Positions 36,501 through 43,244 of a stretch of DNA of 57,709 nucleotides are shown here, one piece after another; position 1 is the stretch's first letter, and the number at the start of each line of letters is the position of its first letter. The stretch lies in contig OMZS01000028.1 in assembly GCA_900315565.1 (NCBI GenBank), forward strand, positions 1 through 57,709. The letters are read 5' to 3'. The notes beneath the pieces are model-generated. The model was not told where the DNA came from, did no database searches, and saw nothing but the letters and a program-made list of their open reading frames with translations. Origin of the DNA: an uncultured Prevotellaceae bacterium. Lineage in GTDB: Bacteria > Bacteroidota > Bacteroidia > Bacteroidales > Bacteroidaceae. The translations under genes and the position numbers were made by a program.

Positions 36501-37086
36501 CAGTGTGCTCGACAACTGCCTGAGCACACTGAAGCACGAAACCATGTATTACCCCTCGCGCATCCGCCAGCTGATAGACGGCACCGACCAAAATCTCAAC
36601 GCCATCAGCGAACTGGCAACCTACTACAAGGAGCTCTATTCGCTGCTGAGCGAGCAGGCAACACGGCAGGTAGATGCCGTGAAATTCGATTGCAAGCCTG
36701 TGCCTGTCAGCGCGATGTTGCTGCCGCGCGACCAAGTGAATGACGTTTCGCTGGCCGTGCTTGGCGATAGCGACATGCTGCAACTGCTGTTCGACATTCT
36801 GCGCCAGCAGTCGGGCGAGAAAATGCTGCATGTAGATGTCGCAGAAAAGGGCGACTATTATGTGCAATTCACGGTAGCCATGCCCCACATGGTGCTGAGC
36901 GATGACGACTGCCAGCACCTGTTCACTCCCACGATGGACAACGTGCCCTACATGTTGTGCCGCCAGATTGTGCGCGACCATAGCCAGCTGACAGCCCGGC
37001 GAGGGTGTGGCATAGTGGCGCAGCCCCGCACCGAAGGAGGCACCAGCATCGTGGTGACGCTGACAAAGGCGCGCAGCCTGGCATAA
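33430..37086 (+). CDS. Tandem hybrid histidine kinase-like protein (DUF5112/DUF5113 type)
   Basis: An open frame of 1218 residues. Both ATG candidates (33430, 33445) lie in a hairpin, and a lipobox-like signal (LLLLLSVVLFGAC) only ends at residue 64, so the true start is probably downstream, possibly TTG at 33544. Residues 65-420 are helical, TPR-like sensor. TM at 441-460. First kinase module: coiled region, then HATPase with N644 (MADNARKF), DTGRG 672-676 and HGFGL 706-710. The position equivalent to the phospho-acceptor His is M533. Residues 754-773 look like a second signal peptide or TM. A second sensor follows, TM at 911-933, an H box with H1036 (LKHETMYYP) and a degenerate ATPase region to 1218. 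It pairs with the response regulator 37 bp downstream. Confidence 0.8.
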   Translation: MKNERMRNPVCSLHACEAFQQLKGALVLSFFRCSGFCFLCSKFVSKYAASPLLLLLSVVLFGACSKTDEKLVDQLNDTSYRFHYQNLDSTLIYANKAFELSAGYAAGQAEAMNNQAFVHIMRMEYDKADSILSQLQQTTNNQIELYVAGVQQMRLCQRQSKNKDFYEQREKVRSRQRRIEEERTMLTERENRRLLYANSEYGIVLSTYYYYMGLEQQSIDAIFALDADELENDTTQFLAYLYNVGAGGILTKGTQEEISQKEFDYLLRCFILANQANSPFWKANSMQAISEHLVEPQQRQLLIADNLPAMKFINADNMPDSLLAGYLAQKSLDIFQQFGDVYQTAGAYRTLASCYMAINDYNSALICLNKALQNNPAIEQAPDLVASIREQLSVAYSAIDDKPNSDYNRNLYLDMQELTRQDRQLEARADQLERSSRQLNLMILAVLLMIAAVAILLYLFDLLRRRNEKQHSIEQLLQPLNEWKARNDKQLEAINEHCEEVNEARAVSQIHIATNKKRNLENRAKIFLVNSIMPFIDRMIHEVRKLEAGNETDEKRSERYEYISELTERINDYNDVLTQWIQLRQGELSLHIESFALQSLFDTVQKSRMAFQLKGIALDVKPTQAVVKADRILTLFMINTMADNARKFTPDGGRVEVFAEEADHYVEISVSDTGRGMSADELANVFKHQVIVDNNTGATSSVQPSHGFGLMNCKGIIEKYRKVSQIFSVCDIAAESEPGKGSRFYFRLPKGLAKVFAGLMLLAATLTTGNAYAATPLTQLQKKAAQFADSAYYCNIDGNYRRTLQYADSVRKYMNESYRQQVRGGTDTLVRQGDVSVELPEVRWLHDSVKVNYHVILDIRNESAVAALALHDWPLYRFNNKVYTQLFKECSADNSLGEYCRVMQKSETNKLVAVSILVLLLILLFPAYYMLYYRHRLYYRFCLDRVQRINGILLTDSEPEEKLQRIRPLVSEKYPEQLLRVVEQIRQTLSESVATKNMRHTNLELAEDEYRRAEYENEKLHISNSVLDNCLSTLKHETMYYPSRIRQLIDGTDQNLNAISELATYYKELYSLLSEQATRQVDAVKFDCKPVPVSAMLLPRDQVNDVSLAVLGDSDMLQLLFDILRQQSGEKMLHVDVAEKGDYYVQFTVAMPHMVLSDDDCQHLFTPTMDNVPYMLCRQIVRDHSQLTARRGCGIVAQPRTEGGTSIVVTLTKARSLA

Positions 37087-37123
37087 ACCTATAACCGATA
37101 GAAAAACTAACGAAAGCGACAAT

Positions 37124-37846
37124 ATGGAAAATTTCAAAGTGATTGTGGTCGAAGATGTGCCCCTGGAACTGAAGGGCACCCTCGGCATTATTAAAAACGA
37201 CATTCCCGAAGCCGAAATCATCGGCACCGCCGACAGCGAGCCTGCTTACTGGCGGCTGTTGAAGCAGCAGAAACCCGACATGGTGCTGCTCGACTTGGGT
37301 TTGGGCGGCAGCACCACCATTGGTGTGGAGATATGCCGCCAGACAAAAGAAATGCACCCCGAAATCAAGGTGCTGATTTTCACCGGCGAGATTCTCAACG
37401 AGAAACTCTGGGTGGATGTGCTCGACGCTGGCTGCGACGGCATTATTCTTAAGAGTGGCGAACTGCTTACACGGGGCGACGTGGCCAGCGTGATGGACGG
37501 CAAGCGGCTGGTGTTCAATCAGCCCATACTCGAGAAAGTGGTGGAGCGATTCAAGCGCAGCGTCAATTCGCAGCTCATGCGACAGGAGGCTCTCGTGAAT
37601 TACGAGATTGATGAGTACGACGAGCGTTTCCTGCGCCACCTGGCCCTGGGCTATACCAAGGAGCAAATCACCAATTTGCGTGGCATGCCCTTCGGTGTGA
37701 AGAGTTTGGAGAAACGCCAGAATGAATTGGTGCAGAAACTCTTTCCCAACGGTAATGGCGGAATAGGAATTAACGCCACCCGGCTGGTGGTACGCGCTTG
37801 CGAACTGCGCATTCTCGACATCGACAACCTGCAGGCTGACGAATAA
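37124..37846 (+). CDS. Response regulator with receiver and LuxR-like HTH
   Basis: A 240-residue regulator. The receiver domain covers residues 1-125, with the acid pair E10-D11 and phospho-acceptor D57 (MVLLDLGLGG). A Lys in GIILKSGE near 107 is the conserved signalling Lys. Residues about 165-210 (RFLRHLALGYTKEQITNLRGMPFGVKSLEKRQNELVQKLF) look like a LuxR/GerE helix-turn-helix, as in DUF5932-type proteins of this phylum. It is the obvious partner of the large kinase, with which it forms an operon. Its targets are unknown; the AbgT-like gene after it is a candidate. Confidence 0.88.
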   Translation: MENFKVIVVEDVPLELKGTLGIIKNDIPEAEIIGTADSEPAYWRLLKQQKPDMVLLDLGLGGSTTIGVEICRQTKEMHPEIKVLIFTGEILNEKLWVDVLDAGCDGIILKSGELLTRGDVASVMDGKRLVFNQPILEKVVERFKRSVNSQLMRQEALVNYEIDEYDERFLRHLALGYTKEQITNLRGMPFGVKSLEKRQNELVQKLFPNGNGGIGINATRLVVRACELRILDIDNLQADE

Positions 37847-37894
37847 GCGCGGCAAGATGTTTCTCTGGCAAGAAAACAAAACAAGTAACAACCC

Positions 37895-38542
37895 ATGAAA
37901 AAAGAGTGGCTCCATCGCGTATGCGGATGGCTTGGAGCATTGCTGCTGGTGTTGCAGGTGATGCTGTTTTTGGTGTCGTGGCTGGTGGCGGCCGTGATGC
38001 CGGGAGCATCTGTTCACTCGCTTCTGGCAGGCGACGGTGTGCGATGGTTTGTAGGCCGTTTTGTAGAAAATGTATCCACGCCGCTGTTGGTGTGGCTGTT
38101 GCTTTCGGCCTTTGCCTGGGGCGTGCTGAAGCGAAGCGGCCTGTTGCCCACCCTGAAACAGCTCTTTGGCAACAGCACCCACTCTGCGTCGGCACACCGG
38201 CATCTGCCTTTCCGCGAGCGCTACGGGCTGAGCATTGTGCTCATTGAGTTGGTGGTGGCCGTGTTGGCGGTGGTACTACTCACGGCCATTCCTCATGCTG
38301 CGCTGCTCAGCGCCACGGGCCATCTGTTTCCGAGCAGTTTCAGCCGTGGACTAGTTCCCATGGTGTGTTTCTTCGTCAGCGTCATGGCTGCCAGTTTCGG
38401 ACTGGCCACTGGGCGTTTCCGCCGCTGGGCCGATGTTTTCGGTGCCCTCAGTAGCGGTGTTGCCGACTGGCTGCCCTTGTGGCTGCTCTATGTGCTGGCC
38501 GTTCAGCTCTGGAGCTCGGTTTGTTTTGTTTTTTTTAGTTAG
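37895..38542 (+). CDS. Half-length AbgT-like membrane protein
   Basis: A 215-residue protein with about 5 hydrophobic segments. Residues 12-95 (LGALLLVLQVMLFLVSWLVAAVMPGASVHSLLAGDGVRWFVGRFVENVSTPLLVWLLL) resemble the N-terminal part of AbgT p-aminobenzoyl-glutamate transporters, including SLLxxxGxRW and a KRSGLL motif. Full AbgT proteins have about 500 residues, so this is either a short paralogue or a distinct small membrane protein. It follows the response regulator by 48 bp and is likely part of the operon. Its last 192 bp overlap the TPR gene on the other strand. Confidence 0.6.
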   Translation: MKKEWLHRVCGWLGALLLVLQVMLFLVSWLVAAVMPGASVHSLLAGDGVRWFVGRFVENVSTPLLVWLLLSAFAWGVLKRSGLLPTLKQLFGNSTHSASAHRHLPFRERYGLSIVLIELVVAVLAVVLLTAIPHAALLSATGHLFPSSFSRGLVPMVCFFVSVMAASFGLATGRFRRWADVFGALSSGVADWLPLWLLYVLAVQLWSSVCFVFFS

Positions 38543-39196
38543 TTTCAGCAATAGGCGCATGAGTTGTTCTATTTGCTGTTGGCGTTCTTGCCTCACCTCT
38601 ATTTCCACCTGTTTCTCACACCCGCTTATCATTTTCCGTAGTTGTGCGATGCGGGCCTGCAGGTCGGGCGTGTTGCGATAGCGCTCGTAGTGCTCCAGCG
38701 CTTGCTCGAAATTGTCTTTTGCCGCTTTCCATTTTTCGGCAAACATATTGCAGAAGCCGATGCGATAGTACGCGTCGGCTTTCTCTGTGTTGTAGCATAC
38801 ACCGAGCATCATTTGGTAGAGGGTGTCGGCCTGCTCGTATTGTTGCAGGTTGAAGTGGCTTTCTGCCGCGGCATAGTAGTAGATGGAGCGTTCGTGCGGG
38901 GCATAGCCGCCAATGTTGGGTATTACCTCGTCGAGCAGTTTGCAAGCCTGCTCGTAGTTCCACTCATAGTAGTGGCAAAGCCCCATATAGGCGTGAATGC
39001 GGTTGTTGAGCGCGTATTTCTTGTCGAATTTCTGAAAGATGATGAGCGCCTCGTGATATTTGCTGCTGTTGAAATACTCCATGGCTCGCCCGAAGAGCTC
39101 GTCCTCGGACATGCCCTCGGTTTGCGCCACTGTGTTGTTGACTCCTGCCAACACTAGCGCCATTGCCATGACAATATTTCTTATAAAGCTGCTCAT
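38351..39196 (-). CDS. TPR protein, secreted, with a polar tail
   Basis: A 281-residue protein with a signal peptide (1-24, ending TVAQ). At least four TPR-like units cover residues 27-175 (for instance FGRAMEYFNSSKYHEALIIFQKF and EQADTLYQMMLG). A basic, coiled-coil-like segment near 185-215 is followed by a Gly/Glu/Gln-rich tail of about 65 residues. The tail is encoded opposite the 3' end of the AbgT-like gene (192-bp tail-to-tail overlap), so it may be a recent extension. Just upstream of the start is a 9-bp repeat. The role is unknown, probably periplasmic protein-protein contacts. Confidence 0.75.
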   Translation of the reverse strand: MSSFIRNIVMAMALVLAGVNNTVAQTEGMSEDELFGRAMEYFNSSKYHEALIIFQKFDKKYALNNRIHAYMGLCHYYEWNYEQACKLLDEVIPNIGGYAPHERSIYYYAAAESHFNLQQYEQADTLYQMMLGVCYNTEKADAYYRIGFCNMFAEKWKAAKDNFEQALEHYERYRNTPDLQARIAQLRKMISGCEKQVEIEVRQERQQQIEQLMRLLLKLTKKNKTNRAPELNGQHIEQPQGQPVGNTATEGTENIGPAAETPSGQSETGSHDADEETHHGN

Positions 39197-39200
39197 TTAC

Positions 39201-39270
39201 TTCAAGGAGTTCAAGGAGTTCAAGGAGTTCAAGGAGTTCAAGGAGTTCAAGAAGTTACAAGGAGTTCAAG
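39201..39270. repeat. 9-bp tandem repeat directly upstream of the TPR gene
   Basis: Five to six units of TTCAAGGAG, then degenerate units. On the minus strand this reads CTTGAACTC repeated, ending 4 nt before the ATG at 39196. Copies of the same word are found at 43018-43200. A change in copy number would alter the leader or promoter spacing. Confidence 0.8.
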
Positions 39271-39282
39271 ACAATAGCTAAA

Positions 39283-39318
39283 TCATTTATCATTTATCAT
39301 TTATCATTTATCATTTAG
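39283..39318. repeat. 7-bp tandem repeat CATTTAT
   Basis: About 4.5 copies of CATTTAT between the M64 peptidase stop and the TPR gene's upstream region. No other signal. Confidence 0.7.
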
Positions 39319-39325
39319 CGAAGCG

Positions 39326-40612
39326 TCATTCCTTGGTGTAGAAATCCACGAGTCGTCTGATGGCCTGCTGGCACACGGCGCAGAACTCAGGATTCTCGTT
39401 GGTGCGCATGCGGCAGTCCTGCACTCCGCGATAAACGCCCTTTGTCTGATAGCCGGCACCCTCGAACAGGCCTACGCGTGTCTGAATGGTTTTCGCATCC
39501 TTGCTCTCAGGCGTGGGCAGGGGCGTGCCTTTCTTAATCAGGTTTTCCCATTTCCCGTTGAAATCCACGCGAGTGGTGAGGTTTGGTTCCCAGGGTTCCA
39601 CGTCGGTGGGATACATGTCCAGATTCTCGTTGTCGTAGGCATACTCGTCGCCAAGTCCGGCAAAACTATGGCCAAACTCATGCACCACCACGGGGCGGAA
39701 CTTCGCGTGGTGCGTCATGCTGAGGTTGTACGAGTTCAGTATGCCTCCGCCGCCATAGCGGTCGGTGTTCACCAGCACAATGATGTGCTCGTAGGGAATG
39801 CCTGCCAGCACGTCGTGCAGGTCTTTCAGATGCAGCGTGGTCAGGTAGCGGTTCATGTAGAACGTGTCGAAGTGCGAGTGTAGCACGGTGTTCTTCCAGA
39901 TGCCTTTGTTGGGCTCGCTGGTGCCGCTCTCGGCCGATGGCGACTCTACTGCCACCACTTGGAAGCGGTCGCGCAGGCTCTTGAACGGCTCGTGGGCGAA
40001 CATGGCCTCGTGGGCCGTTGCCACGTCGTCGCGAAACGTTTGCATTTCGTCTTTGGTGTATCCTTCGGCCACGTAGGCTATTTTGATGGCGTGCATCGAG
40101 TCGGCAGCCTGTTGCACCGTGCGGTAGGGCATGATGTCGTGCTCGCCGATGTGTCGAATCAGTATGTCGGTGGGCACCACGGTGTGGGTGAGGGTAGCCG
40201 TCACTTCGCGACGGTTGTTGCGCAACTCCACGGTGACATCTACCGTGTCGCGGGGCATGGGTACCAGGAAAACGTTCTCAAACGCCTTGGTAATGTCGTT
40301 TGCCTCGGGATTGGTAATCCACTCTTGGAAAAGCGTTGAGAACGAGTTGCGGTAAATCACCTGCTGGCTCTTCCGGTCGCGCACCGTCAGCTGTCCGTTG
40401 CCTTCCATGGGCAGCTCTGCCAGTCTGATGCGCTTGCCGTACCAGTGCGGGCTTACGTTCAGCTGGTCAACGCTGATGTGCTGCTCTTTTGCGTTGCCCG
40501 CAAAGATATAGTCCAGTCGCAGCGTCTGGTCTTGAAAGAATTCCGCAAAGTTTTGCGCACTTGCATGGCCGCACAAGGCCATCACAACGAAGCATAATAA
40601 TAGTCGTTTCAT
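39326..40612 (-). CDS. M64 family metallopeptidase (IgA peptidase M64-like), secreted
   Basis: A 428-residue protein. The start at 40612 is chosen because it gives a clean signal peptide (MKRLLLCFVVMALCGHASAQ); the frame is open to 40651. The N-terminal about 120 residues form a beta-rich domain found in this family. The zinc site is HEFGHSFAGLGDEY, with H311, E312 and H315, followed by PWEPNLTTRVDF, which are diagnostic for PF09471. The family founder cleaves IgA in Clostridium ramosum. For Bacteroidetes members the substrates are mostly unknown. It is upstream of the TPR gene and 50 bp downstream of the HPPK-like gene. Confidence 0.92.
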   Translation of the reverse strand: MKRLLLCFVVMALCGHASAQNFAEFFQDQTLRLDYIFAGNAKEQHISVDQLNVSPHWYGKRIRLAELPMEGNGQLTVRDRKSQQVIYRNSFSTLFQEWITNPEANDITKAFENVFLVPMPRDTVDVTVELRNNRREVTATLTHTVVPTDILIRHIGEHDIMPYRTVQQAADSMHAIKIAYVAEGYTKDEMQTFRDDVATAHEAMFAHEPFKSLRDRFQVVAVESPSAESGTSEPNKGIWKNTVLHSHFDTFYMNRYLTTLHLKDLHDVLAGIPYEHIIVLVNTDRYGGGGILNSYNLSMTHHAKFRPVVVHEFGHSFAGLGDEYAYDNENLDMYPTDVEPWEPNLTTRVDFNGKWENLIKKGTPLPTPESKDAKTIQTRVGLFEGAGYQTKGVYRGVQDCRMRTNENPEFCAVCQQAIRRLVDFYTKE

Positions 40613-40662
40613 AGGTGTAGAATTTATACGTTTTATAGTTGTTGTTATCATTAGGGTTATGA

Positions 40663-41040
40663 TTATGGCTCAGAAAGCTCCCGGTATAGCGTTTGTATGT
40701 AAGGCCGTTGCCAGTCGTCGAGTTTGTAGCGCCGGCTGCCCAGTAGCAGCAAGTCGATGTCGAGCCAGATAATGTTCTTTTCTCGCAGTTCTGGCGAGTC
40801 GCCGCAGAGCCGTTCGGTGTGTTTCAATACAGAGCGCAGCTCGATGGCAGAGAGCGAGGTCGTACCTTCGGCCAAAGCATTGCAGAAAGGAGACGACACG
40901 ATGCCCACAGGTTCCGTAGTCAGTATGCGGCTCATGCGCAGCCCGCCCAGCTGCCGGGCCAGCAACTCGTAAGCCTTTCGGATGACGGCCTCTCCACCCG
41001 CATTGGTTCCCAGAGCCAAAATCATGTTGCGTTGTTTCAT
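40663..41040 (-). CDS. folK: Short, divergent HPPK-like protein
   Basis: A 125-residue protein resembling 6-hydroxymethyl-7,8-dihydropterin pyrophosphokinase. It has ALGTNAGGE near the start, TEPVGIVSSPFCNALAEGTT near 41-60 and WLDIDLLLLG near 92, holding the two Mg-binding Asp residues. The usual length is about 155. The basic RWGPRTLDLD context is replaced by REKNIIWLDID, and the C-terminal HPR..R.FVL segment is missing. It may be a shortened but working form found in this phylum, or a changed function. A -7 box lies 5 nt before the start. Confidence 0.7.
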   Translation of the reverse strand: MKQRNMILALGTNAGGEAVIRKAYELLARQLGGLRMSRILTTEPVGIVSSPFCNALAEGTTSLSAIELRSVLKHTERLCGDSPELREKNIIWLDIDLLLLGSRRYKLDDWQRPYIQTLYRELSEP

Positions 41041-41045
41041 ATGTT

Positions 41046-41053
41046 CAAAGATA
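41046..41053 (-). promoter_or_regulatory. -7 box directly before the HPPK-like gene
   Basis: TATCTTTG on the minus strand, 5 nt from the ATG at 41040. A second TATCTTTG lies at 41117-41124. If the first one is used, the mRNA is leaderless unless translation starts at Met6. Confidence 0.4.
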
Positions 41054-41518
41054 CGTTTAAATGGTTCAACGTTTGCTTAATGAAAGACCGTTGCGCACGG
41101 GTGCTTTTTCTATTTGCAAAGATACAAAAGGTTCCTGAGGGCTGCAATAGTACCGAGGGTGTTTTTTTGACCTTTGGCGAAAATTTATGAAAAATGTTTA
41201 CAACGGATTTTTAGGGGGATTGTAACTGTCTCACGCAGAGGCGAATATTCTCACGCAGAGGCGCAAAGAAGTTTTTGAGAACGCAGAGAGAAAAGTCTCA
41301 CACAGAGGAACAGAGGGAACAGAGAATAGCGGCCCCTGGCCGCAAAAGAGGGAAACGGAGGGGACGGAGAGCGACCTACGGTCGCTGACTCCCTAAACTC
41401 TGAAAACCTCCTTCACTCTGAAAAGATCCTCCTAAACCTCCAAATGCCTCCGCGCCTCTGCGGTGAGAATATTCACCTCTCTGTGAGAGTTACAGACCCC
41501 ACCCCCCTTAAAGATACT

Positions 41519-41556
41519 GACCCCACCCCCAACCCCTCCCCTACAAGGGAGGGGAG
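41519..41556. repeat. CCCTCCC dispersed palindrome, copy 2 (inverted)
   Basis: CCCCACCCCCAACCCCTCCC, then TACAAGGGAGGGG, the reverse complement of the pattern at 17159 and 44073. Confidence 0.6.
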
Positions 41557-41723
41557 CGGCTGGCGCATCGGGAGGTAAAAATAGGCGCGCCGAAAGGTAA
41601 AAATAGGCGCATCGAAAGATGAAAATTTTGCGTCGAAAGATGAAAAATTCTGCTCCGACGATATTTATACGCACAAAATAAACAGAAAATAAACAGAAAA
41701 TGGACAGGAAAAAAGAGCGCGGT

Positions 41724-41765
41724 TCAAAGTACACAAGTACACAAGTACACAAGTACACATTTTAG
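41724..41765. repeat. 42-bp repeat with GTACACAA units, left copy
   Basis: Identical over 42 bp to 42191-42232, in the same orientation. The unit AGTACACA is repeated four times. An inverted, slightly changed copy is at 41842-41874, so 41724-41874 forms a large inverted repeat with an AT-rich centre. Confidence 0.85.
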
Positions 41766-41841
41766 AAATCACAAAAATTTTAATATATATATATAATATA
41801 TATATTAATTAATTTTGAGTGGTAAACTTTTATAGGCTAAA

Positions 41842-41874
41842 TTGTGTACATGTGTACTTGTGTACTTGTGTACT
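41842..41874. repeat. Inverted GTACTTGT repeat arm
   Basis: GTGTACATGTGTACTTGTG and onward is the reverse complement of the repeat at 41724, with one base different in the overlapping part. Confidence 0.8.
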
Positions 41875-42190
41875 CTGTCAGTTCAAATATCGGTTGTAAC
41901 TAACTTTAAATGAGATAGATAGAAAAATCTAAGTAAAATTTTTATAGAAAATAGGGAGGAATTTATTGATGATAAATAACTCGGAAAATATGGAGCCAAA
42001 AGCATTTTAAGTTATTCATTCTCAGTTTTTTACAGAGCCCTGCAGAACCTTGAGCCACAGAGCATGAAGACTTTTGGCGTTCTTGAGGCCGTAAATCACG
42101 CTCGGCATGACAAAATACGAGGACGGCTGCTGCGCCCTGAATCGACGGCAGAATGTTTCAAAGACTATCGGTTGGCTAACACGAAATAGC

Positions 42191-42232
42191 TCAAAGTACA
42201 CAAGTACACAAGTACACAAGTACACATTTTAG
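42191..42232. repeat. 42-bp repeat with GTACACAA units, right copy
   Basis: Exact direct repeat of 41724-41765. The two copies bracket a 425-bp segment, which is compatible with an inserted or duplicated element, though no transposase gene is present. Confidence 0.85.
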
Positions 42233-42501
42233 CCCCTGAATTAACGCAATTTTAACATTTCTACGTACACGCTCCCCGTCGTCAACGGCGGTACATTGGC
42301 GTAATTTGAGTAAGAATGAATGTGGGGAGGTGTTTGTTAGGCCTGGCAGGCATACAAAGAGTTTTGTGAATAGTTGTAGATAAAAGCGAATGGCGAACAG
42401 CATGGAACAAATGATACGGTCTTCATGTTGGGCAGACTGCAATCTGTGCTGTTTTAATGTTATTTAATATTTCAAAAACGTCTTCATCTTGTTTTTCTGT
42501 G

Positions 42502-42509
42502 TATATTTG
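42502..42509 (+). promoter_or_regulatory. -7 box of the PH-domain gene
   Basis: TATATTTG fits TAnnTTTG and lies 30 nt before the ATG at 42540. Confidence 0.5.
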
Positions 42510-42539
42510 CATCAACGAAAACGAAAAACGATAAAGAAA

Positions 42540-43010
42540 ATGGGATACATTGAACAGAATCTTATGGAAGGTGAGCAGATTATTACCAGGGCTCAGCTTC
42601 ACTACATTGTGTATTGGAAACCCGCCTTGATGATTCTTGCGGCTCTCCTTTTGTTTGTGTTTCAGATTTCGCCTGAGGTTTACACCTATCAGGGCTATCT
42701 GGCTGCCATTTTGCTGGTGATAGCTTTCATCAGCATTCTGGTGATTCATGGCAACCGTAAGTATATTCTTACCAATAGGCGGCTCATTGAGAAGGTGGGT
42801 ATCATTCGCCGTGAGTCGCGCGAGATTTTGCTTCGCAAGTGCGAAGGTGTGCAGCTGAGCCAAAGCATCATGGGGCGCATCTTTGACTATGGCACGGTAG
42901 TAGTCTCTACCACTGGTGAGGCTGAAAACGAGTACCGATATATTCAGTCGCCCGTGCGTTTCCAGACTTTGATTAACCAGCAAATAGACCATCTTCGCGA
43001 CGATTCTTGA
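42540..43010 (+). CDS. Bacterial PH-domain (YdbT-like) membrane protein
   Basis: A 156-residue protein. The start at 42540 (MGYIEQNLMEGEQIITRAQLHYIVY) is chosen because it follows the promoter box and gives the usual family start; the frame is open to 42489. Two membrane segments lie at about residues 31-45 and 53-72. The remainder (YILTNRRLIEKVGIIRRESREILLRKCEGVQLSQSIMGRIFDYGTVVVSTTGE) is the bPH_2 domain (PF03703). The family is membrane-associated and of unclear role; a similar protein is a common, single-gene unit in this phylum. Confidence 0.88.
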   Translation: MGYIEQNLMEGEQIITRAQLHYIVYWKPALMILAALLLFVFQISPEVYTYQGYLAAILLVIAFISILVIHGNRKYILTNRRLIEKVGIIRRESREILLRKCEGVQLSQSIMGRIFDYGTVVVSTTGEAENEYRYIQSPVRFQTLINQQIDHLRDDS

Positions 43011-43017
43011 TTTCGTT

Positions 43018-43210
43018 GCAAGGAGTTCAAGGAGTAGCAAGGAGTTCAAGACAAATGCTTTATTTCTGTTTTCCTCTTCAGGAAGATGCCTCAGAGCGAA
43101 AACTATTGTCTTGAACTCCTTGAACTCCTTGAACTTCTTGAACTACATAAGCCAAGACTATTGTCTTGAACTCCTTGTAACTATTTGAACTCCTTGAACT
43201 ACAAAATCCA
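43018..43210. repeat. GGAGTTCAA repeats in both orientations
   Basis: CAAGGAGTTCAAGACAA at 43038-43054 is the exact inverse of 43106-43122, with a 51-nt loop. Further copies follow on the other strand to 43200. The same word is tandemly repeated at 39201. It lies between the PH-domain gene and deoD, which converge, and may act as a terminator. Confidence 0.75.
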
Positions 43211-43244
43211 GAGAGCTAGAGCGATGCGTTAATACGCTCACGTT

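Larger units (their letters stand above)
41041..42539. other. 1.5-kb intergenic region rich in repeats, no convincing gene
   Basis: It contains CACGCAGAG-type repeats (about 41230-41320, with a related copy at 44028-44072), a CCCTCCC palindrome (41519-41556), GTACACAA microsatellites (41724, 41842, 42191), an AT-rich core at 41770-41815 and a segment at 42020-42180 without structure. Short open frames at 42022-42225 and 42191-42442 have no start signal or recognisable domain. It looks like a region that collects repeats or holds the relic of a lost element. Confidence 0.65.

Noticed and set aside
36923-38203. A 426-codon open frame on the minus strand
   Set aside because: Antisense to the end of the kinase, the response regulator and the AbgT-like gene; its translation has no recognisable domain and is rich in His, Gln and Ala, as shadow frames are.
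42022-42442. Short frames in the repeat region, minus strand
   Set aside because: Their N-termini are translated microsatellite (LCTCVL); no start signal, no domain. I have an unverified impression that the segment near 42040-42180 recurs in Prevotella genomes between genes, which would make it a repeat and not a gene.
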